From an uncultured Mediterraneibacter sp. (GTDB lineage: Bacteria; Bacillota; Clostridia; Lachnospirales; Lachnospiraceae), in NCBI GenBank assembly GCA_944377745.1, contig CALWFV010000029.1:1-42886 (forward strand): DNA of 42,886 nt. Direction: 5' to 3'. Positions within the stretch are counted from its first letter, which is position 1. Each line of letters opens with the position of its first letter. This document shows, in pieces, positions 33,717-42,552 of this stretch. The notes below the pieces were generated by a model. The model made no database searches and was not told the DNA's origin. It saw only the letters and a list, made by a program, of their open reading frames with translations. A program made the translations under genes and the position numbers.

Positions 33717-34397
33717 TTACATAGAGAACGGATTGATATACCAGCTTCCACCAATTTTGATCACTTCAAGGGTCATCTGCTGATCTCCCTCATAATCAAG
33801 GGCTTCGATCGATATTGTCATTGTCAGATCAACTTCTTTCCCGGCTTTGACGGTCACATCAATATCTTCTCCTTCAAATTGATCCTCGATTTCCTTGACC
33901 TCCCGGTCAGACAGATCAAACTCATCATCGATCTCATAGCTCAACTTATAGTCGATATCAAAAAGATGAACAGACCCAATACTGTAGTTAAAAGCGTTCT
34001 CGATCTCTTCCGCTATTTCGTCACGTTCATTTTCGTTATCGTCCTCAAACATCTCATCGGGAAATGCCTTGAGAAGCTGATCTATATCCCGATTTTCTAT
34101 TCCTTCCATCAGATTGCGGATCGGTTTTTCATATCCGCCCCCGCCGGCGCATGCCCTGACGATAAGGATCACTGCAATGACCAATATGATGACAGCCCCG
34201 ATCGCAAAGGCCGGTGCCTTTTTCGTCTTTTTTACACCGGCCGCTCCGGACAAACCCGGTCCTTCCCGTAAGTCCTGTCCGGGCTGGACATCATACTGCT
34301 GACCTGCCGTGCTCTGTGTCTGCGTCACCGGAGTTCCGCATTTCGGACAAAATTTTGCCCCTTCTTTAAGCTGGGCCCCACAATTTCTGCAAAACAT
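33717..34397 (-). CDS. Zinc-ribbon single-pass membrane protein with acidic exterior domain
   Basis: This 226-residue protein begins with a zinc ribbon (CRNC...CPKC, 3-20), then has a flexible linker, one membrane helix (about 58-76) and an exterior domain (about 85-225). That domain is very acidic (DDNENERDEIAEEIENAF) and ends in VIKIGGSWYINPF, which resembles NTF2-like or DUF4878-type small extracytoplasmic domains. GGAGG lies 7 bp before the ATG and the gene follows the FHA-like gene by 12 bp. The role is unknown. Confidence 0.75.
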   Translation of the reverse strand: MFCRNCGAQLKEGAKFCPKCGTPVTQTQSTAGQQYDVQPGQDLREGPGLSGAAGVKKTKKAPAFAIGAVIILVIAVILIVRACAGGGGYEKPIRNLMEGIENRDIDQLLKAFPDEMFEDDNENERDEIAEEIENAFNYSIGSVHLFDIDYKLSYEIDDEFDLSDREVKEIEDQFEGEDIDVTVKAGKEVDLTMTISIEALDYEGDQQMTLEVIKIGGSWYINPFSM

Positions 34398-34409
34398 AAC
34401 TTTTCCTCC

Positions 34410-35417
34410 TTATGCCAAAGTAAACTGGTTTTCTTTTTCCCTCAGATATATTTTCGTCCCTCGCGGGAGATAATACTGCCGGCCTTTTCCCAGCGGCTGT
34501 CCGCTCTCAAGGAAAACTGTCCGGATTTCCGCCGGTTCCACACAGTATTCCTGATACTCATCCACATAATAGATCCCGCCAAGATTATCCCGGCTCTCAT
34601 AAGGCGTGATAATGATCTTTCCATCTTCACTGCGGAAGAACACCTCTGTCCTGTCCTCCAGCGGATATGCCTTTCCCGCATACATTCCGTTGGCTCCCAG
34701 CAGAGCGCCGGTAAACGGTTTCGATACGGCCGGCTGTTTTCTCTGTGCTGCCGGCTGTCCTGTGCTCTGCTGCTCTGCTGTTTCATGATGGATATGCCGG
34801 GGAACTTCCCTGAGGTCTGTATCCTGCCGGGTCTCCCGTCCGAACATCTCTTCCGGCTCCGTTTTTTTCTCCTGTTCCAGCCTCGTGATCTGTTCAATGT
34901 AAATATCTTCCTGTTTATCGGATTTTGAGGATGCCCACAGGAGCAGACCTATGGCTGAAAGTATAAGGACCAGCAGGCATACCCCTTCCCAGGCGATCAG
35001 CGGGATAAAACTCAGGCTTATGGCATCTCCCACAAGGGCCAGGAGCGTTGACTGCTTCATTTCTTCAAGACTTCTCCATACAAGAAAGAACACCACTCCC
35101 CCGACGATTCCGTTCAGGATGCTGCCGGCCAGAGAAACCACATAGCTTTTCCTTTTTCCCAGAACCGATGTTAGGAACGCCTCAATGAGCACGAACAACG
35201 CCGCTCCGGCAATTCCCCAGGCATAAGGCCTCAGCTGCGTCTGTATTCCCGAAAACATCATCTGCAGTTCTTCCGGGCCGCTGTAAAATCCCAGCCCCAC
35301 TTTCATTACGTCCATTACGGACAGTTCCAGGATACTGGAGTCAAGCAGTGGGATAAACCATATTCCCAGCGATCCAGCCAGTAAAACTGCGATTAAAAAC
35401 CTTAGTCCATTTTTCAT
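34410..35417 (-). CDS. Multi-pass membrane protein with degenerate FHA-like domain
   Basis: The 335-residue protein has four or five membrane helices in its first 165 residues and a charged linker (about 168-235). The C-terminal beta-rich domain (about 238-335; GALLGANGMYAGKAYPLED ... KGRQYYLPRGTKIYLREKENQFTLA) has the strand order of FHA domains. It lacks the phosphothreonine-binding Arg, Ser/His and Asn set of the FHA protein at 29648, so the FHA assignment is a fold guess. GGAGG precedes the ATG. It is the second gene of the operon, 25 bp after the giant fusion gene. It may be a membrane scaffold for the complex. Confidence 0.65.
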   Translation of the reverse strand: MKNGLRFLIAVLLAGSLGIWFIPLLDSSILELSVMDVMKVGLGFYSGPEELQMMFSGIQTQLRPYAWGIAGAALFVLIEAFLTSVLGKRKSYVVSLAGSILNGIVGGVVFFLVWRSLEEMKQSTLLALVGDAISLSFIPLIAWEGVCLLVLILSAIGLLLWASSKSDKQEDIYIEQITRLEQEKKTEPEEMFGRETRQDTDLREVPRHIHHETAEQQSTGQPAAQRKQPAVSKPFTGALLGANGMYAGKAYPLEDRTEVFFRSEDGKIIITPYESRDNLGGIYYVDEYQEYCVEPAEIRTVFLESGQPLGKGRQYYLPRGTKIYLREKENQFTLA

Positions 35418-35442
35418 GTCTTTTCCTCCAGCTCTTTTACTT

Positions 35443-38400
35443 TCATTTCATGGTATCCCGGTGTTTTTTTCTCATCCTGACCGCAAGAACCATGATCAAT
35501 ATGATGACCACACCGGCTGCCCCGGCCGCAATGTATATCACAAATGTATGATCTACGATTTTCCCTTTTTCATTAATTCCGGCCCTGTATCTTAAATCAT
35601 ATCGCCCATCTCCGTCTTCGTCAACATTTAAGACCGTATCTTTTTCAGAATCTGCAACCGTATCTATTTTTGTATCTTCCGTAATGCGGATTTCCTCAAA
35701 TTCCCTGAAATCCGTATATTCTCCGCTGTCGTCCATAAATCCGATCGTATAGTCCATCCTGCCTTTTCCGGTACCGTCGATCTGCACATCATACTTCACG
35801 CCATCCTTCAGCCGCAGGATCTTGATCCTGTTATCTTCCTCAGTCCCCTGTTCCTGTGTATCCGGGGTGTCTCCCGGCTCTCCTTCTTCCGGTTCTTCAA
35901 AGCTCAGAGTCCCAAAGTCTGTCCTCGTATTCAGGCTGTCACCGTCAGAATCCAGCGTCTCCCCGTTATAAGTCACTTTCACATCCACAGGGCAGGCGAT
36001 CCGTATATAGATGTACTTCTGTCCGTTGATCTGATCTGCGATATCATGAAAGAAGAACACAAGATTTTCCGCCGAATCCACCTCATAGTGACACCCTTCG
36101 CTGGCTATTCCTTCCAAAAGGGACTGTGCCTCTGCTCTCTGGCCGTCATCCAGAGAACTGAAAAAGCCCAGAGTATAGATATAAATATCTTCCTGCCTCA
36201 GCTGTTCCGCATACTGCGTCAGCTCTTCTCCTACTTTCCCGGCGTTGGGCATACCGTCGCTCATGAGTACGATGATCCTTTTTTCCGCGTTGCTGCTTCT
36301 GAGCATCTCATATGCCGTGGCAAGCCCATCCTCCATGTTAGTCCCGCCGCCGGAACTGACTGCGTCAACGGACGTATGCAGGACATCCGCGTTCATTGAA
36401 AAATCATTTACAACCCCCGCCTGATCCGAGTATGCCACGACTCCGATACTGGCGTCCTCTTCCAGCACTGTACTGATAAATTTCTGTGTTGCCTCTATTG
36501 TCTCGTCCATGGGCTCGCCGTCCATACTTCCGGACTTGTCCAGGACAACAACAATATCTCTCTCATCAGAAGTCGTCCTTCGGGTTCCGGTAACAGTGAT
36601 CTCTGCATCCGCCCTCTCGAACTCTCCCCACTCGCAGATAAAGCCAATGCCGCTCAGATCCATGCCGTAACTGAAATCTGAAGTACTCCATTCGCCGTTT
36701 TTATCCTGTGAGATTATCCCGTATCTTCCTCCGGAAAATCCGGGTTCCCCCGGCGCCCAGTCCGTATATCCGAACCGCTCATCGTTCTCCCATTTCCAGT
36801 TTCCGTCCCCCGGATCAGTCAGTCCGAAGAAAGCACTTCCATAATTATTCGCCGAAAGGAGAGAGAAGAGGAATTCATTTTCCTGCTGAGAGGTTGCCGT
36901 GGCAAGATACCCCCCTTTTGTCTCGCAGAATTCTTCCGCGTCATCCCAGGAGTTCACGTCCCCTTCAAAACGATAGATATAATAGTAATGTCCGTCCTTC
37001 TCCGCCGCCCCGGCAGGGACATTGGCCGGGTCAAACGCGCCGGCCCTCTGTCCGAAATCCGTCTGTACCTTAATTTCACCGGAAAGGGCCTGTTCCCGCA
37101 CCCTGACAGTCACCGTTTTCGTTTTTGCGGGATCCAGCCGGTCTCTCAGTTCGATCGTATACTTTCCTTCTGTAAGTCCCAGCCAGACAGGCTCCGGATT
37201 CGTTACCTCCATGGAGTCCGTATAATTCTCCGGGTTTCCCTGCTCATTATTGCGCACTCCGGTGATATTTACTGTATAATCTCCATACAGTACGCTGTTG
37301 ATATCGTACACCGACATCCTGGCTGAGTCTGACACGGTGTAATCCATGCCAAAATTTGTCTGTACCTCCAGCTCCGTGTTTTTCCCGTTCTTTCTGACCT
37401 CTGCGGACTTCTCTACGGTCCTTTCACTGTCCGCATTATCTTTGAGGGTGATCGTATATTCTCCCTCCGGCAGATCCAGCATGACCGGATCCTCGCTGTC
37501 CGCTTCGATCTCTCTGCTGTAATCTTTTCGAAAAAGCCCGAGAAATCCGCTCTTCTGCTTTCCGCTGATGTTCACGGTATAATCGTCATACCGCATTCCT
37601 TCCCTGTCAAAAACCGTTAATTCTGTCTCCGTCGAGTAAGTGGCTTTTGTCTCTTCCCGGCCCTTGATCCCCACTTTGTCAAAAGCGGCATAGATGCATT
37701 CCATTTTGCTGTCTGAGAGTAGGAGTATTTTCCCGGCGGCTGTCACACATTCTCTTACTGTATTAAATGTACAGTCTGAAGGAAATATCAGGTTGGCCGT
37801 ATACCACAGATCAGCGATCTCATCATTTGTCAGCCTTTCCCCTTTTCCTTTTATTCCTGTATTCATAAGATAAGCAGCATAGGAAATGATCGTACTGCTC
37901 TGATGTTCACCCATCCCCTGATAGTAATCTCTTACGTGATAGGCCTGACCGGAGCTGTTTTCTCCGCCCGGATAGGAGCAGCGTACCACTGATTTCCAGT
38001 CCATCCGGGGCTCAGGGTTTTCTTCTGTCCTCTGTGTCTCTGCCTCCACACAGTACCCCATGATATCCGAAAAAGCTTCATTGATGCCTGACGGCATATC
38101 ATTTGTATTCGTATTGGAAAGTGTGGATGTGTAACGGACCACCCCATGTGTGTATTCATGCGTTGCAGCATCGATCTCTGTGCTGAATTCATTTATCAGG
38201 TTTCCGTTTTCATCATAACATGGGTTAAAAGCAATGACCGATCCGTTGGGCGAAGGCCAGTAAAATGCATTGTCTGACCGTTCTGTCGTGCTTCCATCCC
38301 ACATCTTAAGCCCGGAGGCGTGGACATATACATTGACGTCCTCTCCCTCGCCGGTGAACGAATCCCGGGAAAAATTTGTCAGGTAAAAATTATATGCTGC

Positions 38401-39834
38401 CGTTATATTTGTCATTGCGTCTACAGCAGACCGATCCGGCTCTTCTCCGTCCTTCCAGGTCACGACGCTGTGATTTTCATCATAATACCAGTCATAATCA
38501 TGTCCGTCGAGCGGGATGTTTACCGTGATCCTGGTTCCTGTCCGGCTCTCATAGACCATGGAATTCCCCTGATCCGTTTTTTCTGCAATAAATGTTTTCT
38601 CTTCCCCTTCAATTTGTCCCGGATATGTAAACTCGGTCTGCAGGCTCTCCACAAGTCCGTTAAACAGGACAACTTCTCCGCTCTGAGCATTTACGAGTAC
38701 TTCCGCAGACGCTCCATCCGCGGATACATTCAGCACATATACAAGGACCGGGTTCTCCTTATCGTCAAGATTATATACCGCCAGTTTTTCTTCGCTGAGT
38801 TCACCCGTTTCAAGTTCGTCCGCGTTGATCTCACTGTAGTTGTCCCTGATATATTCCCTGATTCCGGCCTCAGCCTGTTCCTGCGTCACAGAAGGTTCTG
38901 TTGCGAGCCCGCTCATATCTGACGCGTTGAACGTCAGACTTCTGGTATTTCCATCTGCATCCGCCGCCACCACAAAAGTTCGTCCGTACACAGGAATCCC
39001 CTGATACATCTGCTGAAGTCTGTAGAAATTTCCGGCATCCGTAGAAGTAATATTTTTAACAGTCAGTTCATCCGCCGCGTTTTCAAGCCCAAGTATCCCT
39101 GCCGCATCCTGCGCCGCAAGGATAGCCGAATCCCCGTCTGTCACCCGGACATTACTGAACTTTCCCGTCAACTGCCCGAACTCGGTCTGATCCAGATCCT
39201 CTTTCCCCAGATCTGCAAGAAATGGAACCTCGATCACCCCTGTAGAAGCAGCCAGTCCGAAACCGCTGAGCAGAAACAATACCAGAATAAATACCGCCGT
39301 TGCTTTTTTTCCTGTGCCTCTGCCTTTTTTTATCGGTATATTTTTCTTATCCTGCCCGTCGTCTTCAGGCGGTGATAACCGGTATCCGCAGTTCTTGCAG
39401 AAAACTGCTTTTTCTGTTAATTTTGTGCCGCATCTCGGACAGAAAACCGATGCGGCTTTTTTTGTATCCTTTTTATTTTTTCCTCTTTTTTTCGGCAGAC
39501 AGATCGCACATAACAATGCCAGAAGATAGATACAGAGCGCTGCCCATGCGCCCGGGATCAGCAGTCTCTCTGAATCATCGAACAGGTTTCCTGCGCCGTT
39601 TTCCACCGCCAGCGCTGTCATCAGGCCCACAGAGCCGGCCGCGCCAAGAAGCGCCGACATTACAGCCGGCCACCTTCTTTTCGAAAAGGAACTGGCAAAA
39701 ATGAGAGCCGCCGTCGCCAGTATCACGATTCCGTAGATCAGCCCCCATATATCCCATGCTTCAACAGCAGGTATAAAAACCAGGTCAAGCGCAGCCAGTA
39801 CTGCCAGCACTCTCATCAGTAGTTTTCTCACCAT
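35443..39834 (-). CDS. Giant zinc-ribbon / M4 metallopeptidase / C-type lectin / VWA membrane protein
   Basis: The 1463-residue protein combines domains I have not seen together. In order they are three or four membrane helices (about 1-115), a zinc ribbon (about 130-155), another helix (about 180-200) and an FTP/PepSY-type propeptide (about 220-395). A thermolysin-like M4 peptidase (about 410-725) follows, with HEYTH (559-563), NEAFSD and a HQSS...ISYAAYL segment for the catalytic His. Two Cna-like beta repeats (about 735-925) precede a C-type lectin domain (about 945-1070; GEPGF in place of EPN), a von Willebrand A domain with intact MIDAS DKSGS (1099-1103) and GGGTNMEDGL (about 1090-1270), and a C-terminal membrane helix (about 1430-1455). 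All peptidase zinc ligands are present, so it is probably active. I chose ATG 39834, preceded by GGGGGG at 9 bp, over 39855. It is the first gene after the operon promoter. Confidence 0.88.
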   Translation of the reverse strand: MVRKLLMRVLAVLAALDLVFIPAVEAWDIWGLIYGIVILATAALIFASSFSKRRWPAVMSALLGAAGSVGLMTALAVENGAGNLFDDSERLLIPGAWAALCIYLLALLCAICLPKKRGKNKKDTKKAASVFCPRCGTKLTEKAVFCKNCGYRLSPPEDDGQDKKNIPIKKGRGTGKKATAVFILVLFLLSGFGLAASTGVIEVPFLADLGKEDLDQTEFGQLTGKFSNVRVTDGDSAILAAQDAAGILGLENAADELTVKNITSTDAGNFYRLQQMYQGIPVYGRTFVVAADADGNTRSLTFNASDMSGLATEPSVTQEQAEAGIREYIRDNYSEINADELETGELSEEKLAVYNLDDKENPVLVYVLNVSADGASAEVLVNAQSGEVVLFNGLVESLQTEFTYPGQIEGEEKTFIAEKTDQGNSMVYESRTGTRITVNIPLDGHDYDWYYDENHSVVTWKDGEEPDRSAVDAMTNITAAYNFYLTNFSRDSFTGEGEDVNVYVHASGLKMWDGSTTERSDNAFYWPSPNGSVIAFNPCYDENGNLINEFSTEIDAATHEYTHGVVRYTSTLSNTNTNDMPSGINEAFSDIMGYCVEAETQRTEENPEPRMDWKSVVRCSYPGGENSSGQAYHVRDYYQGMGEHQSSTIISYAAYLMNTGIKGKGERLTNDEIADLWYTANLIFPSDCTFNTVRECVTAAGKILLLSDSKMECIYAAFDKVGIKGREETKATYSTETELTVFDREGMRYDDYTVNISGKQKSGFLGLFRKDYSREIEADSEDPVMLDLPEGEYTITLKDNADSERTVEKSAEVRKNGKNTELEVQTNFGMDYTVSDSARMSVYDINSVLYGDYTVNITGVRNNEQGNPENYTDSMEVTNPEPVWLGLTEGKYTIELRDRLDPAKTKTVTVRVREQALSGEIKVQTDFGQRAGAFDPANVPAGAAEKDGHYYYIYRFEGDVNSWDDAEEFCETKGGYLATATSQQENEFLFSLLSANNYGSAFFGLTDPGDGNWKWENDERFGYTDWAPGEPGFSGGRYGIISQDKNGEWSTSDFSYGMDLSGIGFICEWGEFERADAEITVTGTRRTTSDERDIVVVLDKSGSMDGEPMDETIEATQKFISTVLEEDASIGVVAYSDQAGVVNDFSMNADVLHTSVDAVSSGGGTNMEDGLATAYEMLRSSNAEKRIIVLMSDGMPNAGKVGEELTQYAEQLRQEDIYIYTLGFFSSLDDGQRAEAQSLLEGIASEGCHYEVDSAENLVFFFHDIADQINGQKYIYIRIACPVDVKVTYNGETLDSDGDSLNTRTDFGTLSFEEPEEGEPGDTPDTQEQGTEEDNRIKILRLKDGVKYDVQIDGTGKGRMDYTIGFMDDSGEYTDFREFEEIRITEDTKIDTVADSEKDTVLNVDEDGDGRYDLRYRAGINEKGKIVDHTFVIYIAAGAAGVVIILIMVLAVRMRKKHRDTMK

Positions 39835-39866
39835 AAACACAATCCCCCCGCACAAAATTTGTATTT

Positions 39867-39896
39867 ATTATACACTTATTCTGTATATTTTTACAA
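39867..39896 (-). promoter_or_regulatory. Promoter of the zinc-ribbon/kinase operon
   Basis: Read on the minus strand, TTGTAA (39891-39896), 18 bp, TATAAT (39867-39872), 33 bp before the start of the giant fusion gene. No other convincing promoter lies in the small gaps down to 23830, so the 16-kb run is probably one operon. Confidence 0.6.
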
Positions 39897-40020
39897 TATT
39901 GTGCGACAAAAAAGACAAAAAATGACTCATAGTAAAGTAAAGAGGGTGCCGAAAATCATCAAATTAGGTGACGGAGCAATACCCTCGTTCCATCTAAAGA
40001 AAAAACAGAAGAGAATCTCC

Positions 40021-40764
40021 TCAGTTTTGTGGATTACTTCCGTTTTTTATGCACTGTTCATAAGTCTGTGGTTTGATATAAGGCTTTTGTCCCTGCCTAC
40101 GCAGATAGTTATATCCTTCTTCACTTTCATATCCGGAATCTGCCATTACACTGGGATAGCGGAATCCAAGTTTTTCGTCCATTCTTTTTAAGAAAGGCAC
40201 AAGAGTCCAGACATCATTGCGGCCCTGAAAAATGTCCGCTGCTACAATGTATTCGCTGTCTACCGCAATCTGTACGTTATATCCCGGTTTCAACTGGACA
40301 TTGCACATATAATCATCTTTCATGTGCATGAACGTAGCATCCGGATCGGTCTTACAGCAATTATTCCGTCCTTGAAAACTGGCGGTATGCCAGTCGTAGA
40401 TTGTCTGTCGTTCCAGAAAACGCCGGAACAGTTTCAGATATTTCTGGTTGCGGCTTTTCCGTTCCCCTCTGCCATGGACAAAAACGGTATGCTGCTCTTC
40501 GCAGACCTGTTCCAGGAAACGACAGATCTCCTGAAGATTCTGTGTCCTTGTGACTTCAGTTTTCTGGAAGCTTTGTATGTATTCCTGATTCAAAAGCAAA
40601 ACTGCCTCCTACTGAATCTTCTGGAACATTTTTGTTTCCCATTTCCCTACGGATTTTTCCCAGACGAAAGTATATTTGTTCGCACAGGCCTCCAGTTTTG
40701 TCCCATCAATAAAAACGGTTTCCTTATACGGACTCTTCGGGATCCGTTTTCTGTTTTCAGACAT
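40021..40764 (-). pseudogene. IS1182-family transposase remnant
   Basis: The reading frame from ATG 40764 encodes the central part of an IS1182-like DDE transposase: KETVFIDGTKLEACANKYTFVWEK, TDPDATFMHMKD and IAVDSEYIVAADIF, then VMADSGYESEEGYNYLRRQGQKPYIKPQTYE. An in-frame TAG at 40609-40611 interrupts it. The N-terminal part (about 100 residues) and everything after PQTYE are missing. It is clearly dead. The element's inverted repeats are not recognisable, so the boundaries are unknown. It lies between the accessory WG-repeat gene and the zinc-ribbon operon and marks past insertion activity. Confidence 0.85.
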
Positions 40765-40812
40765 AAAAAGGGGAGCTATTGCTCCATAGATTACTCATCT
40801 GGTATGCTCCCC
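40765..40812 (-). terminator. Terminator after the WG-repeat gene
   Basis: On the minus strand GGGGAGC (40806-40812) pairs with GCTCCCC (40770-40776), enclosing a second GGAGCAATAGCTCC, and is followed by TTTTT (40765-40769). It ends transcripts of the WG-repeat gene 20 bp after its stop codon. Confidence 0.75.
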
Positions 40813-40833
40813 GTCAATTTTTTAACATTAATG

Positions 40834-41579
40834 TTAAACTCGCTCTTCTTCTTGATAAACAGCAGTAAAGTTTCCTGCAAAAATGTATCTGTCAGGCAGT
40901 TCTAATACCACTTTCCCCTTTTCATCTATATATTTACACTGGTATCTACTAGTTCTATCATTGATTTTTCCCGTTTCTTTCCCAACAAAACAGAGTCCAT
41001 TCTTGGAAAATAACGCAGCATAATCATATTCATTCTCTAACAGGTCTCCATTTTGATCTACAAATTGATATGTCTCATAATCTTTTGTCACTCTATATGG
41101 AGTAAAACTGTAAAGCCGAGAAGGTCTGTACTCTCCCGGAGCTATCACCACATCTCCCTTTTGGTTTATTACTCCGAAAATCACTGTATCCTCTTTTGTA
41201 TCAATTACAATCTCGGTCAACCCATCTTCATCAAATCCGTAAAATTCACATCTTAATTTACCATACTCGCGATATTTTTCACTTGAAAATACAACTTTTC
41301 CGCTCTGATCAATACACTCCACTTCTCCTGTACTTTGTTCCACAAAAGCCACCCCCTTCTCATCAAATGAAGAAGCATCCTCATATTGATCCGGAATAAC
41401 TTCTATACCTTTTTCATTAATATAACCGTATTTAAAAGTCAGCTCTCCATCCCATTCATCATTACCAATCAGCGCTATCCCACTCTTGCTAAAGTTATGA
41501 GCAGTATCATATCGAAATGGAATTACTCTTTCATTTTCATAATTAACATATCCATATTGCTTACCGCTACCGATTTTTT
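40834..41579 (-). pseudogene. C-terminal half of a WG-repeat protein, out of frame
   Basis: This frame reads WG-type repeats continuously from the A8 run (41574-41581) down to the stop TAA at 40834. It begins GSGKQYGYVNYENERVIPFRYD and includes KYGYINEKGIEVIPDQYED and IDEKGKVVLELPDRYIFA. It lacks its own plausible start with a ribosome site. The only annotated-style start is an internal GTG at 41352. It continues the product of the next gene (41523-42461) after a -1 shift, so the two are one gene of about 540 residues. A 16-bp palindrome TTAACATTAATGTTAA (40822-40837) covers the stop. Confidence 0.75.
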
Positions 41580-42461
41580 TTGAACTGCGATCAAACCGTT
41601 GTTGCCCACATCCTGCTCCCGTATATCTGTATATTCTATTGGTATAATTTCTTTTCCTTCCTGATCAATTACTCCGTATTTAAAAGTCGTCTCTCCATAT
41701 TCATCCCTTTCTTCTGTTCTCTGCGACACAACAGCAAGACCATTTTCATTGTCTGTAAGAAACGGGCTAGACTCATACTGGTATTTAAACTCTGTGATAG
41801 CTTTCCCATCCGGAGACAAGAACCCCCAGTTGAGCACCGGATCCCCATCCTCGTCCATTTCTCCTGTCTGTAATGCCATGGCAATAAATCCTCCGCCAAC
41901 AGAGCAATCATCATATTGCGGTGAAACGATCATTTCTCCCTTTTGATTTATCAAACCATACTTATACTGCGCATGTCCGTCTTCATCTTCATTCACTTTT
42001 TCTCCAATCACCGCCGTTCCGTCTACCCAGCCATTATAAGCAAGGTCGTATTCACATGGGATCACCTCTCTTCCCCGTTCATTGATATACCCCCATTTTC
42101 CCTCTTCATTTTCCACCGGAGCCAAGTATTCATTTTGCCCCGGGAATATATATCTATAGATATTCACGGCACCAAACGTTAATACCCCAATACCCAAAAC
42201 GCTGCAAACCACTTTTCGCACTGTATGTTTCTTCTTTTGCACATTTTTCTTTTTGTGTTTTGGTCTTTCTGTTTTTCCATATAATTCTACAGATTCTCGC
42301 CCTTTGTTTTCCGCAGCCGTCTCTTCGCTCACTGGTTTCTCTGTATTTACAGCACTACTGCCCCGTCCCTCTTCTTCAACAACTCCCTTTACTGCATTTC
42401 CACATTTTGGACAAAAGCGCTCTTTTCCCGTCAACTCTTTTCCACATTTACTGCAATACAT
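41523..42461 (-). CDS. Zinc-ribbon WG-repeat membrane protein (N-terminal part, frameshifted)
   Basis: The frame encodes 312 residues. It has a zinc ribbon (CSKC...CPKC, 3-20), a charged linker, one membrane helix (about 85-105) and WG repeats (KWGYINERGREVIPCEYD, KYGLINQKGEMIVSPQYDD, KYGVIDQEGKEIIPIEYTD). It then runs out of the repeat pattern after an A8 run (IAVQKK then SVAVSNMDMLIMKMKE stop). One extra A would restore the repeat frame into the downstream half. So this is either a decayed gene, a phase-variable or slippage gene, or a sequencing error in the homopolymer. Its domain plan matches the zinc-ribbon operon proteins, but the DNA is more AT-rich, suggesting separate acquisition. 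Confidence 0.8.
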   Translation of the reverse strand: MYCSKCGKELTGKERFCPKCGNAVKGVVEEEGRGSSAVNTEKPVSEETAAENKGRESVELYGKTERPKHKKKNVQKKKHTVRKVVCSVLGIGVLTFGAVNIYRYIFPGQNEYLAPVENEEGKWGYINERGREVIPCEYDLAYNGWVDGTAVIGEKVNEDEDGHAQYKYGLINQKGEMIVSPQYDDCSVGGGFIAMALQTGEMDEDGDPVLNWGFLSPDGKAITEFKYQYESSPFLTDNENGLAVVSQRTEERDEYGETTFKYGVIDQEGKEIIPIEYTDIREQDVGNNGLIAVQKKSVAVSNMDMLIMKMKE

Positions 42462-42552
42462 ATTTTTCCATTCCTTTCAGCAACTTCTATTTTTACCCAG
42501 CGTCTGATTAAAATATGCAAAACTCATCATAATGATTTACATAAATTTTGCT

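Noticed and set aside
32652-34397. CRISPR-like or tandem DNA repeats in the zinc-ribbon genes
   Set aside because: The similarity is in the CxxC protein motifs only; no regularly spaced identical DNA repeats are present.
23830-39834. Type VII (ESX/Ess) secretion locus because of FHA and kinase genes
   Set aside because: No EssC/FtsK-type ATPase, WXG100 protein or EssB/EsaA-like gene is present in the window.
40021-40764. Intact insertion sequence
   Set aside because: The transposase lacks both ends, has an in-frame TAG at 40609-40611, and no terminal inverted repeats could be recognised.
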